Part shown: positions 6,424 through 13,570 of the stretch, piece by piece | Layout: the number at the start of each line of letters is the position of its first letter | Position numbering within the stretch: position 1 is the first letter of the stretch | Assembly: GCA_009787945.1 (NCBI GenBank) | Contig: WQSI01000028.1 | Location: forward strand, 1 to 17,676 | Length of the DNA: 17,676 nucleotides | From: Defluviitaleaceae bacterium | Lineage (GTDB): Bacteria > Bacillota > Clostridia > Lachnospirales > WRAX01 | Reading direction: 5' to 3' | Position numbers and translations under genes: made by a program | Notes under the pieces: model-generated | What the model saw: the letters and a program-made list of their open reading frames with translations, nothing else | Database searches by the model: none | What the model was told of the DNA's origin: nothing

Positions 6424-7371
6424 ATGAATAAATTTACTAGAACAGCTTTAGTTACAGGGATTTTAGGGCTTGGGCTTACATTTGCCGCCTGTGAGGAATA
6501 TTCAAACGGAGGTGGCACGCCAACCGCACCATCAAGCTCATCTAATGCAGATGACACGGCTGACACACCTGACATTACAGTGGGTACAGGTGGCGAGCAG
6601 GCAGGTTATGCCCTGGCTTACCCCTTCCCATTTGATGCGGCAGACTGGCAACGCCCGCCAATGGGCGGCGGATATTCCCTTGAAAGCACCGAGGGGGCTT
6701 TGGCGCGCCAATTAGGTCAGCCTGTAAGCGGTGAGGGTTATGCGGTAATGCGCACAAATATGGGTGATGTTTACCTGCGTTTGTTCCCGCAATATGCTCC
6801 CCTTGCGGTGGAAAATTTTGTAACCCACGCCCGCAATGGTTATTTTGACGGGCTTGTTTTCCATAGAGTTATTGAAGATTTTATGGTGCAAGGCGGTGAC
6901 CCACAAGGAACGGGCATGGGCGGCGAGAGCATTTGGGGGCAAAGCTTCGGCAACGAATTCACCACAAATTTACAGCATATCCGCGGGGCGTTGTCCATGG
7001 CAAATTCTGACAACCCTCAAATTGGGCGCACCCAAACAAACGGAAGCCAATTCTTTATTGTGCAAAACAGCGGACTTCATCCGCAAACCGCTGGGCAGTT
7101 TCAGCAGATTTTAGAAAACCATATGGACGATTTTTACCCAGGGCTTGAAGAGCAGGGTATACGCTTTAGAGATATTTACCCAGAGGACTTTATTAACCAT
7201 TTCCTTGAGTTTGGCGGCACGCCCCATTTAGACTTTGCCCATACAGTGTTTGGGCAGGTGTTCCGCGGAATGGATGTTGTTGACGCTATGGGGGCTGCCC
7301 CTGTAGGTGCTAATGATAGACCTGTTGAGGATATTGTTATTGAAACTATTGAGATTAGGGTTTGGCAATAA
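6424..7371 (+). CDS. Lipoprotein cyclophilin-type peptidyl-prolyl cis-trans isomerase
   Basis: This 315-residue surface foldase isomerises proline bonds in exported proteins. A lipoprotein signal (LGLTFAAC) places the lipidated Cys at 23; a low-complexity Ser/Thr/Asp linker follows to about residue 55. The cyclophilin domain occupies about 105-315: VMRTNMGDVYLRLFPQYAPLAVENF, then YFDGLVFHRVIEDFMVQGGD with catalytic Arg148 and Gln156, GALSMAN, and GSQFFIV. An insertion of about 50 residues (roughly 214-262) lies between GSQFFIV and the final HTVFGQVFRGMDVVDAM, where most bacterial cyclophilins have about ten. GAAGGAGAGG precedes the ATG. It would be a substrate of LspA. Its role, probably folding of secreted or S-layer proteins encoded nearby, is inferred. 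Confidence 0.93.
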   Translation: MNKFTRTALVTGILGLGLTFAACEEYSNGGGTPTAPSSSSNADDTADTPDITVGTGGEQAGYALAYPFPFDAADWQRPPMGGGYSLESTEGALARQLGQPVSGEGYAVMRTNMGDVYLRLFPQYAPLAVENFVTHARNGYFDGLVFHRVIEDFMVQGGDPQGTGMGGESIWGQSFGNEFTTNLQHIRGALSMANSDNPQIGRTQTNGSQFFIVQNSGLHPQTAGQFQQILENHMDDFYPGLEEQGIRFRDIYPEDFINHFLEFGGTPHLDFAHTVFGQVFRGMDVVDAMGAAPVGANDRPVEDIVIETIEIRVWQ

Positions 7372-7413
7372 ACAAAGCGCGTCATCCCGTGCTTGACACA
7401 GAACTCGTCAGTG

Positions 7414-7506
7414 GTAGGGGCGCGCATTGCGCGCCCGTTATCCGACAAACGTGGGTTGATGTGGGGTACGTTTGCCCGACAGCGGGCGCGCATTGCGCGC
7501 CCCTAC
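7414..7506 (-). repeat. Palindromic GC-rich element, copy 4 (inverted)
   Basis: This 93-bp copy is in the opposite orientation to copies 1-3: it reads GTTATCCGACAAACGTGG ... TACGTTTGCCCGACAGC. It lies 42 bp after the cyclophilin stop and about 100 bp before the SLH operon. A CGTCATCCCGTGCTTGACAC fragment precedes it at 7380-7399. Readthrough from the cyclophilin gene would have to pass this hairpin. Confidence 0.88.
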
Positions 7507-7609
7507 CGTTGGGGTTACGACTGTGATAACGGTTAAAAAAGACCGCAGTGACAGTTTAAAGGTTTGCAAATCTGAAGTGTTAACCGTAAATGAATAGGGG
7601 TTGATTTGA

Positions 7610-10504
7610 TTGAGGAAGCTTATTAAAAGGTTTGGGGTTTTTGCCCTAATGTTCATCATGGCGTTGCCTGCTGTGGCGGTTTTTGCTGATGATTTTATTT
7701 TGGTGGACGAGCGTAGGGAGTTTACAGGGCGCACCAATGCCCAAACCCTTATCCGTTCTGCTGATTTTAGTGATTTAGGGTCTGCCTGGCCTGCGGAGGC
7801 TGTTGTCCGCGGGGTTGCTTTTGGTTCAATCCACGCAGAGGGGGCTAATTTCAACCAAGGTCAAAACCTAACCCGCCAAGATGCCCTAAATGCAGTGATG
7901 CGCGCTGTGGGTTTAAGTGGGGAAGCCGCCGCCCGTGGTAATGAGCTGTTAGCGGGAGGTTTTACCACCTCAACTGCCATGCTTAACAATGGGTATTCCA
8001 CATTGGCAGAGGAAATGGACATTATCCCTTTCGACTGGCCTTTGTTTGGGCAAGCCACCCGCCAAGAAGTTGCCTTTCTTATATATTCTGCCGTGGAAGC
8101 TGTGGCGGCAGGGCAATTTGATGGGGAAATTCCTATGCAAACCGTCTACACCTTTGGAGATTGGCGGGTTATTGGGGCAGATTATCTGATTGCTGTTGAA
8201 AACATCACCGCCGCAAGCATTATGAACGGTGACGGCATCAACTTTAACCCAACGGCAAACATCACCCGCGGGGAAATGGCGCAGGTGCTTTCAAACTTAG
8301 ATGAAATTTTTATGACAATCCATGGGCTTGAACGCCGTCTTGGCACTGTTGTAAGCCTTAGAGATACCGACCAGCCCCAAACCGCCGCAGGCTCTTGGTG
8401 GCGGAACATTTCCGTTCGCCTTGGTGATGGCACTGTGGACGTGTTGCAATATCAGGCTAATAACAGCCCTTCCCCGCAAACCCGCGGTGCTGATGCTGTG
8501 GTTTTTGCAGGGGGTACAGTTGGAGGGCTTTCCCTTCTTTCTGCTGATGATACCATTGAATATTTCGTTCATGTTGGTGATGGCACTGTATGGTATGTAA
8601 ATGTGTTGCACAATGCTGTTGAAAATGTGGTGGAAGGTCAGCTTTTCAGCCTTTATCAGCAAAGCATGGAGGTCACATTGATGACCCCAAACCTAACCCG
8701 CCAAATTTTCCCTTTAGTGGACGGCATCATCACCACCCGCGAGGATAATCACTACATCCTAATGGACGGGCAAAGGCAGAACATTACCACCTTGCCTTTT
8801 GGGCAAAATGTGCGCCTGTTTCTGCGGAATAATGTTGTTATCCGCATGGAATTTGTAGGCACGCCTGTTTTGGTGGAAGAGCTTCGTGGGCTTGTGGTGG
8901 AAAACAACCCTGCCTTCGGCTATATGGTGGTTGTGGATGGGGAAGGAAACCGCATAACCATGCGCTATTATGAGCAAGAGATGATGGTACAGCGCATTTC
9001 CCATTTTGACCAGACCATGCATGTAAGTTATATCAGCCAGCTGTTCCCATCTTTTGCCTTTAACCCTTTGGCGACAACCATTGGACAGGTGAGAGCAGGT
9101 GACATTGTTTTTGTCCGTCAAGACCCTAACGAACCTGGGGTTATTTCTATGATTTCGGCAATTTCTAATTATATTATGCGCTATGGGCGCATTGTTAACA
9201 TTGTCCACCACGAGGGTTATATGTCTGTGCTGTTTGAGCAGGAAAACGGGCAAACCACATGGCTTGAGGTGGCAAACGACACCTTTATAACCCGTGAAGG
9301 GCGCAGAATAAGCCCTCTGGCTATACAAGTTGGGGATTGGGCAAGGCTTTTGGTTAACGAAGCCGTCCTTGCTCCTGGTCACTCCATCTCATCTGTTATC
9401 GAAATGACAATTGAGGGGAACGCCCGCCATATCACTGGCATTGTCCGTGGGCATCTAACTGGGATAAATGGTCCTCAAAATATGATGATGGTGGAACATG
9501 CCCAAAGCCTGTCTGCCATTGGCTGGACAGATTTTAGGGATATTGGGCAGTTTAGCCTGGCAAACCCAAATATCAGCTATTTTTACAACAACCGCAGGAT
9601 AACCGCAAATGAAGCTTTGCGCCTTTTTAACCCAAGCGGCACAACGGTTTACATTGCTCTGGAAAACCATTTTGCAGGGGAGCGGGTGGCTATGGTAAGC
9701 TTCCGCAGTCAGCGGGAGGAAAGGTTGCCTGCCCAGGCTGTTATCCGTTCTGACGGTGCAGGGAACATTTGGCTAACCAACCAAATTGACCCAATAGCAA
9801 CAGACAGCGGCACAATTGTCCGCCGTAATGGCAGGCTGGTGACAGGTAACGATATTATGCCTGGCGACCATGCCTCTGTTGTCCTTGCAGGGGCAAACCG
9901 CGCGGCTGTGGTGGACATCTCACCTGCACCTGACACATCTGCCCTGCAAATCTTCCGTGTTCGCGTCACTCGCGTGTGGGATGGGCAAAGCTTTAGGGTT
10001 GCCAGCATGTCGCAACTTTTTGGAAGCGACTGGGTGTTTACCCCTATCGAGAGAGAGTTTACAATTGACAGAACCACCGTGTTTTTAGGCGGCGGGCATA
10101 GCCTAGACACCTTTATAACCTATCTGGACACCAGTGTTTACAACCAAGTTTTTACCATTGTGGCAGACGGCGCACATGCAACCCATATTATTGAGCAGCC
10201 TTTTGCTAACCGTTCTGTTCGCGGTACAATTGTTAATAATTTTGGCGATAGCCTAATTCTGCGGGATGTGCTTGTCCTTGACCACATTACAGGACGTTGG
10301 AACCCCCTTTCTATCGTCAACAACACCGCAACAATCATTTTGGACATGGATACCATTGTAGGCAGAAACAATACCATAGTTTCGCCTTTTGAACTACAAC
10401 CAGGGGATGAAATTCTGGTTATGACGGAAATTTTCTTTGCGGGAGCGGCAGAGGATGACCCTACAATGGGCGAAGCTGTAGGGCGGATTATTATGGTGGA
10501 TTAG
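7610..10504 (+). CDS. Large secreted SLH-domain cell-surface protein with repeated beta domains
   Basis: This 964-residue exported protein has a signal peptide (about 1-26, ending AVAVFA). Three SLH-like motifs follow: about 53-101 (WPAEAVVRGVAFGSI ... NLTRQDALNAVMRAVGL), about 125-165 (degenerate, ATRQEVAFLIYSAV) and about 182-235 (FGDWRVIGADYLIAVENITAA ... NITRGEMAQVLSNLDE). SLH motifs typically bind pyruvylated secondary wall polymer. The remaining ~700 residues look like beta modules recurring every 75-100 residues (starting near 426, 525, 608, 705, 782, 870), each with a G-x-V strand and a PGD or VGD turn. No catalytic motif was seen. The TTG start is fixed by an in-frame TGA just upstream and AGGGGT eight bases before it. 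It is the first gene of a three-gene run. Confidence 0.85.
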   Translation: MRKLIKRFGVFALMFIMALPAVAVFADDFILVDERREFTGRTNAQTLIRSADFSDLGSAWPAEAVVRGVAFGSIHAEGANFNQGQNLTRQDALNAVMRAVGLSGEAAARGNELLAGGFTTSTAMLNNGYSTLAEEMDIIPFDWPLFGQATRQEVAFLIYSAVEAVAAGQFDGEIPMQTVYTFGDWRVIGADYLIAVENITAASIMNGDGINFNPTANITRGEMAQVLSNLDEIFMTIHGLERRLGTVVSLRDTDQPQTAAGSWWRNISVRLGDGTVDVLQYQANNSPSPQTRGADAVVFAGGTVGGLSLLSADDTIEYFVHVGDGTVWYVNVLHNAVENVVEGQLFSLYQQSMEVTLMTPNLTRQIFPLVDGIITTREDNHYILMDGQRQNITTLPFGQNVRLFLRNNVVIRMEFVGTPVLVEELRGLVVENNPAFGYMVVVDGEGNRITMRYYEQEMMVQRISHFDQTMHVSYISQLFPSFAFNPLATTIGQVRAGDIVFVRQDPNEPGVISMISAISNYIMRYGRIVNIVHHEGYMSVLFEQENGQTTWLEVANDTFITREGRRISPLAIQVGDWARLLVNEAVLAPGHSISSVIEMTIEGNARHITGIVRGHLTGINGPQNMMMVEHAQSLSAIGWTDFRDIGQFSLANPNISYFYNNRRITANEALRLFNPSGTTVYIALENHFAGERVAMVSFRSQREERLPAQAVIRSDGAGNIWLTNQIDPIATDSGTIVRRNGRLVTGNDIMPGDHASVVLAGANRAAVVDISPAPDTSALQIFRVRVTRVWDGQSFRVASMSQLFGSDWVFTPIEREFTIDRTTVFLGGGHSLDTFITYLDTSVYNQVFTIVADGAHATHIIEQPFANRSVRGTIVNNFGDSLILRDVLVLDHITGRWNPLSIVNNTATIILDMDTIVGRNNTIVSPFELQPGDEILVMTEIFFAGAAEDDPTMGEAVGRIIMVD

Positions 10505-10518
10505 CAAGGAGGTGTGCT

Positions 10519-11094
10519 ATGAATATAACCTACGACGATTTGATGACCTATGAAGAAGATGAACGCGAGGAAATTCTCGATGGCAAAATTGTAAAGCTTG
10601 AGCCAAGTGCTACCGCAGGGCATAACCGTGTGGGCGTTAGGTTGATTAATAAATTTAGTAACAACCCAACAGGCTGTGAGGTTTTTTACGAAACAGATGT
10701 GATTTTGAGCAAAAAGGATAGGGTGCGACCCGATATTATTGTAGTTTGCGACCAGAACAAGATTGACAGCAACGGCTGGGTTCATGGCGCACCTGATTTG
10801 ATAGTTGAGATTTTATCCCCTTCCACATCTGGGCGGGATAAAAAGTACAAAAAGAAGCTCTACGAAAAGCACGGTGTCCATGAGTATTGGATTGTAGACA
10901 TTAAAGCAAAGCGGGTTGAGGTGTTTTTGCTTACAGATGGCAGATATGAGCTAGACGCACTCTACGAAGCCCACACCGACCAAGAGATTGAAATAATGAC
11001 CGAAAGCACCCGTGCCGAAAAAGTCTATAAATTTACAACCCACCTTTGGGAAGATGTGACCATTGATGTTTATGAAATCTTTAAAGGGTGGTAA
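10519..11094 (+). CDS. Uma2-family (DUF820) PD-(D/E)xK nuclease-fold protein
   Basis: This 191-residue protein matches the Uma2/DUF820 family, which has a restriction-endonuclease-like fold and mostly unknown biological roles. Characteristic stretches are MNITYDDLMTYEEDER, EILDGKIVKLEPSATAGHN (20-38), VRPDIIVVCD (71-80) supplying the catalytic-type Asp, PDLIVEILSPSTSGRDKKYKKKLYEKHGVHEYWIVD (95-130) with the E-x-L and Lys-rich helix, and a WIVD strand. The signature residues appear intact, so it may be active on DNA. AAGGAGGTG precedes the ATG. The gene sits 14 bp after the large SLH gene and 22 bp before the second SLH gene, so it is probably co-transcribed with two surface-protein genes, an odd setting. 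Confidence 0.88.
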   Translation: MNITYDDLMTYEEDEREEILDGKIVKLEPSATAGHNRVGVRLINKFSNNPTGCEVFYETDVILSKKDRVRPDIIVVCDQNKIDSNGWVHGAPDLIVEILSPSTSGRDKKYKKKLYEKHGVHEYWIVDIKAKRVEVFLLTDGRYELDALYEAHTDQEIEIMTESTRAEKVYKFTTHLWEDVTIDVYEIFKGW

Positions 11095-11116
11095 TAGAGG
11101 GTTTAGGAGGTTACAG

Positions 11117-12703
11117 ATGAAAAGGAAGATAGCGGTTACGCTGCTTTTAGCGTTTATAATGGCATTTTCTGCCACCATACCTGCCTTTGCAACAACGGGC
11201 AGGCAGGGTCAAATAGGCTTTTTTGGCGGCATTACAGAGGGCATCCCTTTGCCCATGACCACAGAAGCTATGATTTTAGATGCAAACACAGGGCGCACCC
11301 AAAACGTCAGCCACACAGACCTGGTATATACCGAAATTTTATGGCTGGACGGAACACCTGTTGAATTTACAGGGCTGATGGATGTTACTGTCCGCAACGG
11401 AGGCGGCAGGTCTGCCAATGCAAATTTTGGCACGCGCATAGTAACCTTTAACATTCGCCCAAATGAAAACATTGGCGACCCTGATGTGTTGCTTGTCCGC
11501 GAGATAACCTTCAACGTAAACTGGCGCAGGGTTGGCGACCAAATTATCGAAACATACTCTGCCGCGAACTGGGTGGAGGAAGTTTATATATATGGCATGT
11601 TTTTTGAACTTGATAGAGAGCGCAGCCATTACGAAATCAGCATTATCAGGGATATAACCCCTGGTGTGACTTATTATAGCGGCATTATATCTGCCCGCTC
11701 TGTCTTTTGGCAAGATGATGCTGAAGAGGCTTGGGAAGTTGTAACCCATGAGGTTGTAGGGCAGATTTATGGCTTTGAAACGGCTTGGTCTGCTGTAGAA
11801 ACCCAGCGCATTACAGGCATTGTGGACATTGCTGGCGGTATGCAAATTCAATATGAAATTGTTCCCAGCGTTGCCGTTAGCAAAGAGCTGCAATATAGAG
11901 CCAACGAGCCGACCCTAATCAGCTTTGCAGGCAACTATCGAGAGGTGACAACAAGCCAAAGCGGTTTGAATTTTGTGATTAATGTAATGCCCACCTTCAT
12001 GGCGAACCAAGTGACGCCACAGGGGCGGGCAACCCTGGACAGCTTTAACCGTTTTGAGCAGCTTATAGCTCCAAACCTTAACAGCATCCGCGGACATTGG
12101 GCGTATCAGGACATTCGCCGCCTCTTTGCCATGGAAATTATCACTGGCAACCCAGAGCATTTTATACCAAACCAAGCCGTAACAAGGGCGGAGTTTATGA
12201 CAATGCTTGCCCGTGCTGTAAAACTGCCAATTGACCAGGCTCACCGCACGCCGCCTGTCCAGCGGGGCAACAGACCTTTGCAGGTTCAGCTAATTTTCCC
12301 TGACCTGTGGCCAAACCGCCCTGACTACGCCTATCTTCGCGCCATTAACGAAGCGGGCATTGCTGTTGGGCGTGGTGACGGGCATTTCCACCCTGATGAG
12401 GTTATCATGCGGCAGGAGGCTTATGTTCTTGCCCTGCGCACCTTGGGGCTTGGTCGCCTTAGCCTTGACATGCCCCCTGTAAGCATTTTTGCTGACAATG
12501 GGCAAATTGCAGATTGGGCTATGAGCGACATTCAAGCGGCAACCCGCATCGGGCTTATTGCTCCTGATGAGGATGGAAACCTTAACCCACAGGAGTATAT
12601 GACGAAGGCGCAAGCGGCGGCGCTTATCAACCGCCTTATTGAATATATGCGCCATGAGCTTATTAGGGATTATACTGAGAATATTATTAATTTTATGAAT
12701 TAA
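11117..12703 (+). CDS. Secreted protein with three C-terminal SLH domains
   Basis: This 528-residue exported protein has a signal peptide (MKRKIAVTLLLAF to about residue 25, cleavage near PAFA). Residues 26-320 are a beta-rich region of unknown type (LVYTEILWLDGTPVEFTG, REITFNVNWRRVGDQIIETYS). Three SLH motifs end the protein: about 325-372 (IRGHWAYQDIRRLFAMEIITG ... VTRAEFMTMLARAVKL), about 394-445 (YAYLRAINEAGIAVGRGDGHFHPDE ... MRQEAYVLALRTLGL) and about 458-510 (ADWAMSDIQAATRIGLI ... MTKAQAAALINRLIEY). These should anchor it to the wall. The ATG at 11117 is chosen over an upstream in-frame start at 11063, which lies inside the previous gene, because TAGGAGG precedes it by seven bases. It is the last gene of the run. 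Confidence 0.88.
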   Translation: MKRKIAVTLLLAFIMAFSATIPAFATTGRQGQIGFFGGITEGIPLPMTTEAMILDANTGRTQNVSHTDLVYTEILWLDGTPVEFTGLMDVTVRNGGGRSANANFGTRIVTFNIRPNENIGDPDVLLVREITFNVNWRRVGDQIIETYSAANWVEEVYIYGMFFELDRERSHYEISIIRDITPGVTYYSGIISARSVFWQDDAEEAWEVVTHEVVGQIYGFETAWSAVETQRITGIVDIAGGMQIQYEIVPSVAVSKELQYRANEPTLISFAGNYREVTTSQSGLNFVINVMPTFMANQVTPQGRATLDSFNRFEQLIAPNLNSIRGHWAYQDIRRLFAMEIITGNPEHFIPNQAVTRAEFMTMLARAVKLPIDQAHRTPPVQRGNRPLQVQLIFPDLWPNRPDYAYLRAINEAGIAVGRGDGHFHPDEVIMRQEAYVLALRTLGLGRLSLDMPPVSIFADNGQIADWAMSDIQAATRIGLIAPDEDGNLNPQEYMTKAQAAALINRLIEYMRHELIRDYTENIINFMN

Positions 12704-12711
12704 ATAACAAC

Positions 12712-12738
12712 GTAGGGGCGCATAATATGCGCCCCTAC
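12712..12738 (+). terminator. 27-bp palindrome with T-tract, likely terminator of the SLH operon
   Basis: Thirteen-base arms (GTAGGGGCGCATA ... TATGCGCCCCTAC) start 9 bp after the SLH gene stop and are followed by CTTTTTAG. A GC-rich stem followed by a T-run at an operon end fits intrinsic termination. The same palindrome family occurs at 4823 and 5200, so a mobile-type repeat appears to be used as a terminator here. Confidence 0.65.
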
Positions 12739-12770
12739 TTTTTAGTTATCATCCCGCGGGCTTTTTAACT

Positions 12771-12858
12771 GTCATTGCGGGCTTTTTTAACCGTCATTGC
12801 GGGCTTTTTTAACCATCATTGCGGGCTTTTTTAACCATCATTGCGGGCTTGACCCGCA
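12771..12858. repeat. 22-bp tandem repeat, about four units
   Basis: The unit GTCATTGCGGGCTTTTTTAA plus CC starts at 12771, 12793, 12815 and 12837. The last unit changes into TTGCGGGCTTGACCCGCAA. The unit looks like an expanded fragment of the GTCATTGCGGGCTTGACCC hairpin found elsewhere in the window. It lies in the 12704-13464 gap, which is otherwise palindromic elements and, at the right end, the promoter and leader of the next gene. Confidence 0.88.
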
Positions 12859-12966
12859 ATCCCGTCAGTCATTCCAAGCCCACTACTGTAGGGGCTGGTT
12901 ATTGCTGATGGGCTCCCGTGTCAAGCACGGGATGACGTTGTTTGGGGCTTTGTTGTAGTACGCAAG

Positions 12967-13060
12967 GTAGGGGCGCGCATTGCGCGCCCGCTGTCGGGTA
13001 AACGTCAAACCAATGTAGGGTGTGTATGTGCGGACGTGGGCGCGCAATGCGCGCCCCTAC
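12967..13060 (+). repeat. Palindromic GC-rich element, copy 5
   Basis: This copy has the same terminal arms as copies 1-3 but a divergent core: CTGTCGGGTAAACGTCAAAC ... GTATGTGCGGACGTGGG. Copies 5 and 6 share this core and form a subfamily. Confidence 0.85.
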
Positions 13061-13223
13061 CTTGCATTGTGTAACCCGCCCGCACCTAACACCGTCATTG
13101 CGGGTCAAGCCCGCAATCCCACATGTCATTCCTAGCCCGCTACTGTAGGGGCTGGTTAGTGCTGATGGGTTCCCGCGTCAAGCGCGGGATGACGTTGTTT
13201 GGGGCTTTGCGATTACACGCAAG

Positions 13224-13317
13224 GTAGGGGCGCGCATTGCGCGCCCGCTGTCGGGTAAACGTCAAACCAATGTAGGGTACGTATGTGCGGACGTGGGCGC
13301 GCGATGCGCGCCCCTAC
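13224..13317 (+). repeat. Palindromic GC-rich element, copy 6
   Basis: This is almost identical to copy 5, with differences in the core (GTAGGGTACGTATG) and one base in the right arm (GCGCGATGCGCGC). It is part of the 257-bp duplication. Confidence 0.85.
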
Positions 13318-13396
13318 CCTGCGAGCGCCACGGTGCATTATAAACACTTGTCGAAGATTGTATATATTTGTTGCAAGTTAAACAATAAATAGACTA

Positions 13397-13424
13397 TTGA
13401 CAAATTCACGAAATTTGTTATAAT
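13397..13424 (+). promoter_or_regulatory. Consensus promoter with internal palindrome (candidate operator)
   Basis: TTGACA (13397-13402), 16 bases, then TATAAT (13419-13424); both hexamers are perfect. Between and touching them lies an inverted repeat CAAATT-CACGA-AATTTG (13401-13417). A protein bound there would cover the spacer and block RNA polymerase. The downstream gene encodes a helix-turn-helix protein, so negative autoregulation is a reasonable inference, though the operator assignment is untested. Confidence 0.78.
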
Positions 13425-13464
13425 TTAAATACTTAAAAAAATGCTTGCAGAAAGGGGTCATTGT

Positions 13465-13551
13465 ATGTTATACTGCATGTATATTATTTCGCAACTATGC
13501 GACAAATACCAATGGCTTTTTGGACCATTTGATTGGAAGCCTGGTTGCTAA
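13465..13551 (+). CDS. 28-codon leader ORF upstream of the HTH regulator
   Basis: A short ORF starts with ATG at 13465, preceded at seven bases by AAAGGGG. This is the same SD sequence and the same spacing as the regulator gene 106 bp further on. It encodes a peptide that begins MLYCMYIISQLC and ends FGPFDWKPGC, rich in aromatic residues and with three or more Cys. Its stop is 19 bases before the regulator ATG. It would be the first translated frame of the transcript from the 13397 promoter. No homolog is recognised. It could be a signalling peptide, an attenuating leader, or chance. The strong matched RBS is the only positive evidence for translation. Confidence 0.45.
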   Translation: MLYCMYIISQLCDKYQWLFGPFDWKPGC

Positions 13552-13570
13552 TCCGAAAAGGGGCAGTGAT

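Larger units (their letters stand above)
12838..13317. repeat. 257-bp tandem duplication containing palindromic elements
   Basis: Bases 12838-13060 recur at 13095-13317 with a constant offset of 257 and scattered substitutions. Each unit runs through a TTGCGGG hairpin, GTCATTCC, TACTGTAGGGGCTGGTTA, TCAAGC.CGGGATGACGTTG, CGCAAGG and a whole palindromic element. The linker between them (13061-13094) holds no gene. Confidence 0.88.

Noticed and set aside
11063..11116. Earlier start for the second SLH protein
   Set aside because: It overlaps the end of the Uma2 gene, gives a polar stretch before the signal peptide, and TAGGAGG points to the ATG at 11117.
12771..12858. Possible CRISPR array (regularly spaced repeats)
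   Set aside because: The units are head-to-tail without unique spacers, and no cas genes are present.
12899..13129. 76-codon minus-strand ORF in the second repeat zone
   Set aside because: It consists of translated palindromic elements and repeat hairpins; similar peptides arise from each copy.
13445..13570. Upstream extension of the HTH regulator from a TTG start
   Set aside because: There is no SD before the TTG, and the strong AAAAGGGG before the ATG at 13571 plus the overlapping leader ORF explain the region better.
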